NCBI RefSeq assembly: GCF_000439455.1
Contig: NC_021833.1
Coordinates: 682,001 to 746,000 of the forward strand
DNA: 64,000 nt
DNA from: Spiroplasma diminutum CUAS-1
GTDB lineage: Bacteria > Bacillota_I > Bacilli_A > Mycoplasmatales > Mycoplasmataceae
Direction: 5' to 3'
Each line of letters begins with the position of its first letter. Position 1 is the first letter of the stretch. Below are positions 9,442-20,617 of this stretch, in pieces. The notes beneath the pieces are model-generated. The model was not told where the DNA came from. It was given only the letters and a program-made list of their open reading frames with translations, and ran no database searches. The translations under genes and the position numbers were made by a program.

Positions 9442-11754
9442 TTAATCACCATTAGTTTCAGTTGATCAATGAGCTCCAGATCTTCATTTTGTTCAATCGC
9501 TTTTAACGACTGCCATTTTTTGTTTATATTCTTCAAATTTTTCTTTTCACTCTTTTTCACTCAATAATTTTGAGTTTAAATAAGTGTTATAGAATTTAAA
9601 TTGAGCAGTACCAAATGCTTCATATGATTTTGTATACGGAGCTAAGTAACTTACAGTTCAAACTTTTGGTAAAGCTTTTGTATATAAACTTAAAGATAAG
9701 AAATTTTCATAAAAGAAACTATTTTCTTGTTCAGCAAATTGAGTATATCTTTCAGAAGGAATTGTTACATTAGCATCAGTTTCTTTAAAATCATTTGAAA
9801 AACTTTCAAAAGCTTTTAATAAATCCTCTGTTGCACTTCCTTGATCAGAACTCTCACTTTTTTTAGTCAAAAGATTTTTATTTTTAACTACATAATTACC
9901 TTCTTTATTCTTTTCAAATAGTCTAACTGTTCCATTATATCCTCTATAAGGTCCAGTTAAAGTAATTGTTTCTAAGAATGATGATGGGTCTTTATAGTCT
10001 GGAGATCAACCACTAATGAATAAATCAGTTGCTCCTTTTGATCCAGCAGTTCTATAATCATCGTTTGATGGTAATGTTTTTGTTTCAATATAAATTGGAT
10101 TATTTTCTATCGAATTAAAGCCTTTCATCATTAAATTTAAATACGGATTTAATGAATTATTATTTGATGGACTTAAAATAAGTCTTAAAACAACTCTTTT
10201 ACCATAACCCTTTATATCTTGTTTATTAATTCCATTAATTTCTATAAATTTATTAATATCTTTGATAAGTTCTTCACTTGTTTTATTATCTGAAAGTTCT
10301 TTAGCATATGTTTTATAAGGATCTTGACCATCTTTTAAAGAAATTGATCCTTCTAAATTTTCTTCATTACCCACACTTTTATCAAATTCTCTTGCCACAT
10401 ATTGTGTATAGTCAATACCTTTTTCATCTTGTGCTACACCTTCAGCAGTATAAGTATTTCTTAGCATTTGTGAATTTTGTCCAACATCATCAATTGTTTT
10501 AGAAAAGTATCTTGCAAAATCACTTCTATTTAGAGTTGTTGATATAAATGCTCTAACATCTTTTGATTGTAGAAGTTTTGAAGCATTTAATGCTCTATTT
10601 TGTTCAACAACACCAACACTAGCATCATCAATATTTGCATTATAATAGTTATAAACTAACATGAATGACGCTGCTTTATCTGGTGATTCAACTTCATATG
10701 CTGCTCCAAAATTTGGATTATCATATGCTTCTTTTCCTTTACCAATATATCTACTTCAACCTTTTAGATCATCTGATTTTAGTTCAAATGATGAAGTTGA
10801 ACCAGATTCAAATAAAGTTCTTTCTCTTGAAGCTGATGCATCTTCTAAATAATTGAATTCTAAAGTTTCAATATTAGTACTTTGTTTCAATGCATAATGT
10901 TCATTCTTTTTAAGAATAATTTTTCCATTTGGATTTGCTTGTTGAACATAGTATGCTCCATTATAATATGCATCCTCAAATTTATTTACAGGTCCAGTAG
11001 TTTGAGGATTAACTGAATTAATTGGAGAGAATACAGAATAAGTTAGTAAGCTTTCAAAATAAGGTGCAGCTTTCGCTAATTTAAAAGTAATTAGTTCCTT
11101 TCCATCTTCATTTTTTGAACTTATTCCAAATTCATCAGGATTTTCAATTCTAGCATATTGTTTTTGAATTGCATCTTCCAGTTCTTTTCCTTCAAGTTCA
11201 TCTTGAGCTTTCCCAATTGATTCATAAATATCTTCCGCTCCAACAATAAATGAAGTTCATAGTGATGATACATCTGATCCATTTGCTGGATTTAAAGCAT
11301 ATTTAGCAGCTCTAATTACTCCATCATAAACACTTGCATTTTTTCCATCTTTAACTATATTTCCTTTATAATCAACTCAGTTCATTTCTCTCATTTTGTA
11401 AGTTCATTCTGTTGAATCCTCATTGTTAACACCAACATAAAGATGATCTGGTCCTTTTACATCTTGACCATATTCACTTACTGCAAGAGAACCATAGATT
11501 CTTCCATATTGGTCTGTTGATAAGAATGTATCAAATGTATTTGATCAAATTCTTGAATCTTCTGCTTGCATTGAATGTGCAGTATTTCAACTTGAAACGT
11601 TATTAGTATAAATTGACTTATGAACATCTGTACTCATAACTCTATTTAAAATAGCATCAAAAGAAGCTCCACAAGAAACCACAGAAGATGAAATCATTGT
11701 TGTTGCTAAACCTAAGCCTAATATTCCTAATGTTTTTTTATATCATATAGACAT
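9442..11754 (-). CDS. oppA: Oligopeptide ABC transporter substrate-binding lipoprotein
   Basis: A 770-aa substrate-binding lipoprotein. The signal MSIWYKKTLGILGLGLATTM leads to lipobox SSVVSC, so the mature protein is anchored outside the membrane by its Cys. The body follows the extracellular solute-binding family 5 pattern: DGVIRAAKYALNPANG near residue 145, AAPYFESLLTYSVFSPIN, and GWSPDYKDPSSFLETI, the conserved W-D-P block of OppA proteins. It is longer than most OppA (about 540 aa), as is common in mollicutes. It is the last gene of the opp operon, behind oppF, and ends at a strong terminator. Confidence 0.9.
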
Positions 11755-11769
11755 TTTTATCTTCCTTTC

Positions 11770-13932
11770 TTATTTCTTAATTAATTTTTTAATTTCTTTG
11801 ATTTCTCTTTTATTTGCTCAAACAAAATGGTCTTTTGTTATTTCTTTGAAATAAGGTAAATCAAATATGTAATCTTTATGTTCTTCTTCTGGATTATAAA
11901 CTACTAATTTAGTTTCTTTTGCAAGTTCAGGTTCTGGAATTGGAATTGCAGAAAGCAAGGCTCTTGTATAAGGGTGAAGAGGATTTTTAAATAACTCTTC
12001 TGCTGGTGCAATTTCAATTATTTGACCATGATAAATTACAGCGATTCTGTCAGCGATATGACGAACTACAGATAAGTCATGAGCAACAAAAACATATGTT
12101 AATCCCAATTCCTCTTGGAATTTTTTAAATAAGTTTAAAACCTGAGCTCTAATAGAAACGTCAAGTGCTGAAATTGGTTCATCAGCTACAATAAGTTTTG
12201 GTCTCATAGCTAAACTTCTTGCAATACCAACACGTTGTCTTTGTCCTCCTGAAAATTCATGAGGATATCTTGATAAGTGCTCTGGTAGTAATCCAACAGA
12301 GTTAACAAGCTTTAATATAATATGTTTTTTTACTGCAGCTGGAGTCGCTTCGTCAAATGTAATTTTTTCATTTGGATTTGCTTGATTATATTCTGTTACA
12401 TATAATTCTTTTGCTTCTTGACCTTTGTATAAATCAGGGAAGTTTTCCATTCCTTCTGCAATAATTTCTTCAATTGCCATTCTATCATTTAATGATGAAC
12501 CTGGATCTTGAAAAATCATTTGGATATTTTTTCTGTTACTTCTTTTTTGTTCTTTTGATTGAACTTTAAATAAGTAAGAATCTTTAATAATTTCATCAAT
12601 TGAAGGTAATTCTAAGAATTCTGCTAATTCAACAAATGAATCAATTTCTTCTTGAGAATAAGGGATTTCAATTCCTTTTCATGAATTAAAGTTTTCAATT
12701 AATTCTCTATCTTTTACAATATTGTTTTCAATAATTTTTGTAATATATTTAAGTTCTTTTTTTAATTCTGCAATTTTTGCATTAGTTATGTTTGATTCAT
12801 CTGAAATTAAATCTCTAATTGAATTTTCAAAATCAGTATTTTTCAATTTTGAAACAAGTGATTCAATTTTTGAATCTACTATTTCATTTTCTGAAAGAGA
12901 TTTTAAAATTTCTTTTGAAGCAACGACATTTAAATTTTTTCTTGATCAAAAGTCTCTTATAAAGTATTCAAGTTTTTTATATTCATCACTTGAACTACTT
13001 ACTCCTTTTGACTTCATAATTTCAAATTGATTTTTACATTCTTCAAAAAATTCATTTCTGTTTACATAAACTAAATTATTATAGTAATTTATGTATTTTT
13101 GTCTTCTACTTAATGGAGAAGAAAGTGCATGTAATTGAAATTGTAATGATTTAGCTCATGAAAGTTTTGATAAAAACTCTCTATGATTTTCTGTAATTAC
13201 TTTTCACATGTTTAGCAAATTAGTCATTACTGAATCTAATTTTTCTGGGTCAATATTATTAATTGTTTCTCTATATTCAGAAATTTCTTTAATTTTTAAA
13301 TATATTTCATCAGCATTTTCCTTAATTGAAAGAATACTTTCTTTTGTTTCTTTTAATTTAATTAAAACTGATTTTTCAAGTTCTTTAGAAACTTCAGGAA
13401 CATATGAATGTAAGTTATCTACAAACTTAATCATTCTATCTTCATTTTTAATAATAGTATTAATGTATTTTAAGTTTTCCAATACGATATCTTTTAAAAA
13501 TTTTAATTTTGAACTTCTTGTAAATTTCTCTAATTCCTCTTGAGTTAATACTCTTGGATTTTTTAAGAAATTTTCATATAAAGTTTTTAAACCATCAATT
13601 CTTGCTTGAATTTCTCTTGTTGTAACATTCATTTTATATGACATATTATCAAGTTTCTTTGAAATTTCTTTATTTAAAGTGTACAAACTTGTTGGACGAC
13701 CAGCTACAATGTTGTCGTTCATATAGATTGCACCATCTTTTAATGGTTGTACTCCAACAATAGCTCTACCAATTGTAGTTTTTCCACTACCAGACTCTCC
13801 TACTAAACCAAATATTTCTCCATTATAGATGTCAAAACTAGTCTCTTTAACAGCTCTAAACTTTTTACCTTTAACTCGGAATTCAATAACTAAATCCCTA
13901 ATATTTAAAAGTACATCTTTATTTATTGACAT
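11770..13932 (-). CDS. oppF: Oligopeptide ABC transporter ATP-binding protein OppF with ~390-aa insertion
   Basis: A 720-aa ATPase that powers peptide import with OppD. Walker A is [19 protein letters not shown] near residue 45. The Q-loop [13 protein letters not shown] only comes at residue 472, so about 390 residues are inserted between them, at a point where OppF normally continues within some 40 residues. The insert is hydrophilic, helical and rich in Lys/Glu/Asn, with coiled-coil character. After it the protein is normal: signature [12 protein letters not shown], Walker [13 protein letters not shown], switch VAHDLS, and the [12 protein letters not shown] tail typical of OppF. OppD stops 5 bases upstream of the start. 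Confidence 0.95.
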
Positions 13933-13936
13933 AGTT

Positions 13937-15826
13937 CTATCCTACCTTTTCTGCTTCTTCAATACGTTTACGTAAGTTATTTAAAATAGCTGGTCTTTCA
14001 ACTTTGGGAGAACGTGGATCTAATAATCAAGTTTTTGCAAAATGAGTTTCACTTACTTTAAACATTGGAGGTTGTTTAATATAATCTAATTCCAATGCAT
14101 ATTTATTTCTTGGAGCAAATGCATCTCCTATTATTTCATTAAATAATGATGGAGGTGTACCTTCTATTGAGAATAAATCATCTCCTTTTTTACCTAATTG
14201 AGGTAAAGAAGATAATAATGCTCAAGTATAAGGATGTTTTGAATTTTCAAAAATATCTTTTGCAGTTCCTACTTCAATAATTTGTCCAGCATACATAACT
14301 GCAACTCTATCTGCAATTTTTGCAACAACTCCTAAGTCGTGAGTAATAAACACAACTGAGAATTTGTATTCTTTTTGTAACTCTTTTATTAAATCTAAGA
14401 TTTGAGCTTGAATTGTAACATCAAGCGCTGTTGTTGGTTCGTCACAAATTAATACTTTTGGTCTACATGCAAGAGCAATTGCAATAACTACTCTTTGACG
14501 CATTCCCCCTGAGTATCTTCCAGGAATATCTTTAAAACGTTTTTCAGGATTTGGAATTCCAACTTTTCTTAAAAGTTCAATTGCCTCTGCTTTTGCTTCA
14601 GATTTATTTAAACCTACTTGTTTTCTCAATACCTCTGTAATTTGGAATCCAACTGGTAAAAGTGGATTTAATGAAGTCATAGGGTCTTGGAAAATTGTTG
14701 AAATTGTTTTTCCTCTTAATTGTCTGATTTCTTTTAAAGCATTTACTTTATTTACTAAATCAGAATTTTTAATTCTTTTTCAGTCAACTAAAATATTATA
14801 AAAATGATCTTTATCAAAAGTATTGTTTTCAATTATTGATAAACAAATTTGTTGTAATTCATTTTCAAATCTATTTAAATATTTTTTACTTGTAAAATAA
14901 TTTATTATAAATTCTTTTTCTTCATCAGTAAAAGAAACTTCTGTTTCAATAAAATTTTCAATTAATGAAGTTATTTTTGAAACATTTCTTCTACTTTTCA
15001 TATCTAAAGGTTTTACTTTATTAATATCTAGTTCCAATCTTAAAATCATTGTTAATTTATCATTAACTTTTTCTTCTCTTAATGAATCTTCATTAATAAG
15101 TTTAATAATTTCTTCAGTTGCTTTAATTTTAACTTCCAATTTGATAATTTTATTTGCAACTCTATTGTTTCCAGTAAAAGTCATACTTTCTTGTAAAGTT
15201 GCAAGTTCTTTCTTTAATTCTTCTAATAAAATAGTGTGTTTATTGCTATTAATTTTCTTAATAGCTATTTTTTTATTTTCATCTAACAAGCTAGATTTCA
15301 ATTCTTCTTTTAAATCTTGTAATTCTTGTTTTAATCCAGCTAAAATTGTTTCATTTTGTTCTGATTCAATTTTATTTTCTAATCTAATAATTTTTAATTC
15401 TTGTTGTTCTAAACTTCCATTATATTTTGGATTTAATTTATATAATTCCTTAATTTCTTTTAAAATTTCTTTTATTTTTTCATTATTTATTTTAACAACA
15501 CTTTTAATAACATCTTTTGAAATTAATGGACTTTGTAAGTTAACAATATCGATTGGCTCTTTAAAATAAGCATTTTCATCTTCAATTGTTTCTTTATTTG
15601 GTCTATAAACTATAGAACCATTACTTACTCAACCATTTGCTTCTAACATTCCTGTAAATGTTTTTGTTATTACAGATTTACCACTTCCAGATTCTCCTAC
15701 AATTGCAAGAATTTCTTGGTCATAGATATCTAAATCAACATTTCTAATAGCAGTTAAAAAATTACCTCTAACTTGGAATTTTACTTCCATGTCACGAACA
15801 GATATAATTCTATTTTCTTTATTCAT
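13937..15826 (-). CDS. oppD: Oligopeptide ABC transporter ATP-binding protein OppD with ~310-aa insertion
   Basis: A 629-aa ATPase of the peptide importer. Walker A is [17 protein letters not shown] near residue 45; the Q-loop QDPMTSLNPLLPVG falls only at about residue 380. The 310 residues between are low-complexity, charged and coiled-coil-like, similar in place to the OppF insert. Catalytic features are otherwise intact: signature YSGGMRQRVVIAIAL, Walker B VLICDEPTTALDVT, switch FITHDLGVV and the C-terminal oligopeptide-transporter region after HPYTWALLSSLP. The start ATG at 15826 has a good AGGAAG ribosome site. Order oppB-C-D-F-A is classic for the family. Confidence 0.95.
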
Positions 15827-15836
15827 AATTTTCTTC

Positions 15837-16799
15837 CTATCTATGTGTTTTAGGATCTAATGAATCGGCAAATACTTTACCTGCTAAGAAGAATAATAAT
15901 GATATTCCCCCTACAAACGCAACTGGAATGATTAATAAGTGTGGGTACACTTCTCAATCTGAACCAGATAATAATTCATTTAAAATTGAACCTAATGATG
16001 CTTGATCTAATGTATTTGTAACAAATCCAAAGTTATAGTATGCAAGTAATGCATCAATTGCTATAGCTGTTGGAATTGCAAATGTTGATGTTTGAATAAC
16101 AATCGGTAATATTTTTGGCATGATATTTTTTCTAATAATTTTTGAACTTGGTGTTCCTAATACTCTTGATGCAATGTTATACTCTGCATTTCTTACAAGC
16201 ATAATTTGAACCCTAATAACTGCTGCTAAAGTAATTCAACTTGTAATTGATATACCAAATATTAGAACTGGAATTGATGTTGTTCCTCCAAATAAGAAAA
16301 TAACAATCAATCATAAGATTAATGATGGTATTAGAGTTAAGAATCTAGTGATTTCTATAAAAATTAAGTCTAATTTTGAAAAGAATCCTCAAATTGAACC
16401 TAATAAAATTCCTAATAAAATTTGAATTGAAGCAACAAAGAATGTAAATATCAATGTTGTTCTTGTTCCAATTCACATTTTAGTTCATAAATCTTCTCCA
16501 AATTTACCTAATCCAAATATATGTTGTCAGCTTGGTGCTTCAATATCAATACCTGGTCTGTTAATTGGAACTGGATCTTTTCCTATTCCAATTGAGAATG
16601 CCATTAAAATAATTGCTACTAATAAAAATAATGAAATAACAAATGTTTTTGATTTTGCAACTCTTGCAAAAACTGATTTTCAATAACTGTATGGTTTATT
16701 TGTAATTCGTTCAGATTGCTCATGTTGAGCTCCAATTACCTTGAAGAGAGAATTATCTATAGAATTCATTTCTTCATTTGTATATTGTCTTTGTTCCAT
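15837..16799 (-). CDS. oppC: Oligopeptide ABC transporter permease OppC
   Basis: A 320-aa inner permease of the peptide importer. It has an N-terminal cytoplasmic stretch, then TM1 around KTFVISLFLLVAIILMAF, a periplasmic-side loop ending WQHIFGLGKFGEDLWTKMW (the conserved GTDxxGRD-like block), and four or five further TMs. The EAA loop that docks to the ATPases is visible as AEYNIASRVLGTPSSKII near residue 200. It ends DSLDPKTHR, the common SxxDPR-type tail. It lies between oppB and oppD with short spacers (13 and 10 bp). Confidence 0.95.
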
Positions 16800-16812
16800 A
16801 AATTTTCCTCCT

Positions 16813-18039
16813 CTATTTTGTTAATTTTATTCTTGGGTCTAATGTTGCTAACAGTAAATCTCCAATTAAACTTGAAAATACTCCCGCTGAAGCTGATACA
16901 AAGATATATCCTAAAACAACGAATGTATCTTTATTTGCTACCCCATTTAAAATAAATTTACTCATACCATCAATTGATCAATGTCTTTCAACTAAAATAC
17001 TTGATCCAAATAATGTTAATACAAACACTTCTGGTAGAGTTTTAATTAATCTAACTCCTGCATTTCTAAAGATATGAACGTAGAATACATATTTCTCGCT
17101 TAATCCTTTTGAAAGTGCAAATTTTGCATAGTCTGCTGTCATTTCATCTAATACGAATCTTCTTGTGTTAACTATAATCATTGGCATAATTAATAACATT
17201 ACCCCAATAACAGGTCAAATTTTAGTTCCTAGTGTAGCTCCTTCATAAGTTCCATTTGCTCCAAATACATAAATTGACATTTTGTATAATAGAGAAATAA
17301 TAACTAATGCTGGAATAGCACTAATTACTAAGCTTGTTCCATTAATTGCATTATCTGCTGATTTTTCTTTGTTTTTTGCAGCAAGAATACCTAATGGTAC
17401 ACCAAGCACATATGATAGTAAAACTCCAATACTTCCAATTTTAAATGAAGTTGGAATTGATCTTTTAAATGCTTCTTGTACTAATGACATTGAAGCACCA
17501 CCACTAGCTTTGTTCATAAATACACCTAAGTAGAATCACATTGTTGTTGATTCACCTGTAATATTTCCAGCATTATCCATAACTGGATTTAAAATAACAG
17601 TTTTTGGAATGAATGGTGTAATATTTCTTAAATAGATAAACATTTGTTGAATCATTGGTCCTGATACTCCAAATAAGTCTTTTCTATTATTTAATAAGTT
17701 GTAGTATTCTTTGCTTCCATAAGTTATGTTCATTTTATCTAAGTTAACATCTGCTAAATAAGCTCCATCAGTTGTTACGATTCTTAACATTATAAACACA
17801 ACAGCTATTGCTATATAAAGTGTTATAAATGCATACAATATTCTTTTAAGTGAGTAAGAAAATAATGGATTTTTTTGCATGAATTCATCAAATGTTGAAT
17901 TTGATTTCCTAAACACACTTCTCACTTTTTCTAAATGACTGGCTTTTGTTTCTTTAACTTCCTCAGTTAAACTAATTTCTTCAAATAAGTTTAATACTGA
18001 CGATTGCTCTTTGTCTAATTCATTTACTTTTGTTTCCAT
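16813..18039 (-). CDS. oppB: Oligopeptide ABC transporter permease OppB
   Basis: A 408-aa permease, first gene of the opp operon. It carries a hydrophilic N-terminal extension of some 60 residues, then TM1 (LYIAIAVVFIMLRIV), an enlarged external loop to about residue 175, and the conserved core with RSIPTSFKIGSIGVLLSYV and the ATPase-docking loop DYAKFALSKGLSEKYVFYVH. The C-terminus LLLATLDPRIKL matches the DPR motif of OppB. It is about 100 residues longer than standard OppB because of the N-terminal extension and external loop. Confidence 0.94.
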
Positions 18040-18108
18040 AAGTTTAGTTATCCTTTCTATTTATTTTTATCTTATAAAACCTATATAATATTTTTAAAGG
18101 TGTTAAAT
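18040..18108. promoter_or_regulatory. Divergent promoter region, oppB / 18109 gene
   Basis: A 69-bp spacer between two divergent genes. On the plus strand TATAAT at 18084-18089 is a good -10 box with a weak -35, giving a very short leader before the ATG at 18109 (ribosome site AAAGG at 18096-18100). On the minus strand a TTATAAGAT stretch near 18068-18076 may serve oppB, whose ATG has GAAAGGA upstream. The two promoters must overlap and probably compete. Confidence 0.55.
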
Positions 18109-18591
18109 ATGAGAGATAAAAATAAAACAAGTAATTTTAAAAAATTAAAAGATTTGCGTGAGCAAGAAAAGCAAGCTCACAATCAACAAGTACAAGATAA
18201 AGTAAGTAAAATTTCAGAAGATCCAATTGGTAATCAAACCAGATATATTGATTCTAAGAAATTAAGATGATACGACTATCTTATAGCATTAGCGATAAGT
18301 TCTTGTATTATTGGCTTTAGTTTCATTATTGGTATCTTTGTCTATAAAAGCACAGAGAAATCAGAATGAATAGTTACTGCATTTGCACTACTTTCTTTAT
18401 TAGCTTTTTTATTCACTAATTGAATAAAAAATAAGAAAGTTGCAAAATTTTATAATGATACTAGAAGAAGGTATCAAACTACTTTATCAGAAGAAGAAGG
18501 ATATTTGAGAAGAATTTCTAAAATCATCCTTTTAGTCTGCTTAGTATTGTCAATAACTTCAGTAATTATTGCGATTACACTTTGAGTGTAA
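18109..18591 (+). CDS. Small integral membrane protein, unknown
   Basis: A 160-aa protein not recognised. It has a charged N-terminal 60 residues rich in Lys/Gln/Glu, then two membrane helices (IALAISSCIIGFSFIIGIFV and WIVTAFALLSLLAFLFTNWI), a basic loop with RRRYQTTLSEEEGYLRR, and a third helix at the C-terminus (IILLVCLVLSITSVIIAITL). Four TGA codons are read as Trp. It is the only plus-strand gene in this part of the window and is transcribed away from oppB. It ends shortly before a bidirectional terminator. Confidence 0.8.
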
Positions 18592-18607
18592 TTTTTTTTA
18601 TTTTCAT

Positions 18608-18686
18608 AAAAAAAAGAGTGATAAATCTTATAAAAAGTCTAGGTATAAATTAATCCTAACTGTTTATAAAATATATCACTCTTTTA
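18608..18686. terminator. Long bidirectional terminator hairpin
   Basis: An extended imperfect palindrome. The outer arms are AAAAGAGTGATA and TATCACTCTTTT; inside them TTATAAA pairs with TTTATAA, and AGTTAGG pairs with CCTAGACT (one bulge). T runs flank both sides, so it can stop the plus-strand gene ending at 18591 and the minus-strand transcript started near 18960. Its size (about 75 nt) is larger than the other terminators here. Confidence 0.8.
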
Positions 18687-18960
18687 AATATTAAATACTC
18701 TTAATAAAAACTAAAATCTTATTAAACAATATCATTTAAAATCTGTCTAATTCTATAAACAATTACGATCATTGCGCCATGTGTTGTTTTGCGCAGTACA
18801 TAGCCATCTTAATATTTAATTTCGCATTGTCTTTAAAAAAGATATTTTTAAATGACAATGTAGAAAACGCAAAAAAGGCAGTTGGTTTATTGAATTTTTT
18901 GGTAATCAATATACTGTGCATTTTTCGGTCTCCTTCATCGCCTAATTAGATACTAGCAAA
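18686..18960 (-). ncRNA. Candidate independently transcribed structured RNA
   Basis: From a promoter with TTGTCT-17-TATAAC, transcription should begin near 18960 and run to the long terminator at 18608-18686. The transcript has nested complementary arms: GCGCAGTA (18784-18792 region) with TACTGTGC (about 18912-18919), and a 15-bp hairpin around 18826-18866 with arms CATTGTC and GACAATG. It lacks landmarks of tmRNA, RNase P RNA or SRP RNA that I know. A relation to the M. capricolum small RNA MCS4 is conceivable because of CATGGCGCAATGATCG, but this is a weak resemblance. Confidence 0.45.
18763..18921 (-). CDS. 52-aa small protein candidate within a structured transcript
   Basis: A 52-codon frame starting MHSILITKKFNKPTAFF and ending CAKQHMAQWS (W is TGA). 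The ATG at 18921 has an excellent Shine-Dalgarno AAGGAG 8 bases upstream, and its own promoter lies at 18966-18994. No family is recognised; it is basic with two short hydrophobic patches. The same DNA folds strongly: TGCACAGTA pairs with the later TACTGCGC, TATTGA with TCAATA, CATTGTC plus an AT stem with GACAATG, and TGCGC with GCGCA. The product may thus be a peptide, a structured RNA, or both. Local GC is higher than in neighbouring spacers. Confidence 0.5.
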
Positions 18961-18965
18961 TGAAA

Positions 18966-18994
18966 GTTATAATTTCAACATTTTAACAAGACAA
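18966..18994 (-). promoter_or_regulatory. Promoter for the small gene/RNA downstream of sepF
   Basis: On the minus strand TTGTCT (18989-18994) and TATAAC (18966-18971) are separated by exactly 17 bases. It starts right after the sepF terminator, so the downstream element is a separate transcription unit. Confidence 0.7.
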
Positions 18995-18995
18995 A

Positions 18996-19023
18996 TTAAA
19001 AAAATAAGCAATTAATTGCTTAT
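18996..19023 (-). terminator. Terminator of the mraZ-sepF operon
   Basis: AATAAGCAATTAATTGCTTA folds into a perfect stem followed by seven T on the minus strand. The sepF stop codon (19012-19014) lies inside the stem. Confidence 0.92.
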
Positions 19024-19329
19024 TCAAAAATAATATACACCTGCATCAATTTTTTTGTAATCTCCATCAAGAGCATACATAACTCCTGTTAAAAAATCTA
19101 TAAGTCTTTTTTTATCAGCTTTTTCAATATCTGTAAGTTTTACAGTTACATTTTTAAACCTGATAAGGCAATCTGCAATCTCTTTTGTATCATTATAACT
19201 TTGAGGGAAAAAATGAGTTATATGTTCTTCATTAAATTCATTATTAAATTGATTTTGGTTATCTATAGAATCAACTTTATTATCATTTAATTCCAAATGT
19301 TTATCTTGTTTTTTATTAAATAATCCCAT
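19012..19329 (-). CDS. sepF: Cell division protein SepF
   Basis: A 105-aa SepF. The N-terminal MGLFNKK segment is the amphipathic membrane anchor seen in SepF. After a disordered acidic linker, the core reads FFPQSYNDTKEIADCL then FKNVTVKLTDIEKADKKRL, DFLTGVMYALDGDYKKI and a C-terminal VYYFW. This matches the SepF pattern (P-x-S-Y-D-D, G-x-x-Y-A-L-x-G). SepF polymerises and tethers FtsZ to the membrane. It follows ftsZ with 3 bp between, the standard ftsZ-sepF order. Its stop lies inside the operon terminator. Confidence 0.93.
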
Positions 19330-19332
19330 TAA

Positions 19333-20598
19333 TTATCATTTCTTTCTTAAGAAAGTTGGGAAATCTCCATCTTCATCATCATTAGTTTCTTCAATTTTTT
19401 GAGCAACTTGAGGTTGTGGAATATTAACATTATTTTGTTTTCATTGACCTATTCTATCTTGAACATGTCTATTTTCGTTTTCAGCTTGTTTTACGTATTC
19501 TGGTCTTTTATCTTGATTTACCATAAATGATGTTCTTTGTTCATAAGCTGTTTCAACTTGTGGTTCACTTTCATAATTTGGTTGATTCATTGTATATGAA
19601 TCCTTTTGAACATTTGGAGTTTGTTGTGAACTTATATTTGGTGAAACATAGTCGTCATCAAAACCAGTTGCAATTACAGTCACAATTAAATCATCATCTA
19701 AATGTTCATTAATTGCTATACCAAAGATAATATTTACATCTTCACCACTTGCTTGTTGAACAATATCAACTGCATCATATGCATCATTTAATGAAACTGT
19801 TTTTCCACCAGTAACGTTAATAATTGCATCCTTAGCTCCACGAATTGAAGTTTCTAATAATGATGAAGTAATTGCTTTGTTTGCAGCTTCAATTGCTTTA
19901 TCTTCTCCAGAACCAATTCCAATTCCAAATAAAGCGTTTCCTTTACCTTTCATTACTGTTCTTACGTCAGCAAAGTCTAAGTTAATTACAGCAGGAACAG
20001 CAATTAGATCAGTAATTGTTTGAACTCCTTGTTTTAAAATATTATCAGCTTCTCTAAATGAATCTTGAACTGGAATTCCACCAATAATTTCTAATAATCT
20101 ATCATTTGAAATTATAATAATTGAATCAACATATTTTCTTAATTCATTTAAACCTTGAACTGCATAAGAATTTCTTAATCTTCCTTCAAATCTGAAAGGT
20201 TTTGTAACAATAGCAATAACTAATGCTCCAGTTTCCATAGCAATTCTTGCTATTTCAGGTGCAGCACCAGTTCCTGTACCTCCACCCATTCCAGCGGCAA
20301 CAAAAATCAAGTCTGATCCTTTTAATGAATTTTTGATTTCTTCTTCTGATTCAATAGCAGCTTGTTTTCCAATTTCTGGATTTGCTCCTGCTCCTAATCC
20401 TTTTGATATTTCTTCTCCAAGAACAATTTTAGTTGGAGCTGAACTTGCAGCTAAAACTTGTGCATCAGTATTTGCAACAATGAAGTCAACACCTTGAACG
20501 TTATCATCAACCATTCTGTTAACAGCGTTGCAACCTCCTCCTCCAACACCAATTACCTTAATCTTGGCATTTTTATTTAAATCTAATTTTGTAGACAT
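19333..20598 (-). CDS. ftsZ: Cell division GTPase FtsZ
   Basis: A 421-aa FtsZ, the tubulin-like GTPase of the division ring. IKVIGVGGGGCNAVNRMV (residues 13-30) is the nucleotide-binding start, GGGTGTGAAPEIA the tubulin signature loop, and NLDFADVRTVMKGKGNALFG the T7/catalytic region. After about residue 320 a long variable linker rich in Gln/Asn/Ser/Pro leads to a basic C-terminal FLRKKW, the probable partner-binding tail. Encoded between ftsA and sepF. The N-terminal GTPase domain is strongly conserved. Confidence 0.98.
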
Positions 20599-20617
20599 AT
20601 TTTTTCCCTCACTTTTT

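Noticed and set aside
18686-18960. tmRNA, RNase P RNA or SRP RNA identity for the structured region
   Set aside because: No tRNA-like ends or ANKxxx-type tag frame, no GAGGAAAGTCC / ACAGAA blocks, and no GGAA/GCAG SRP motif were found.
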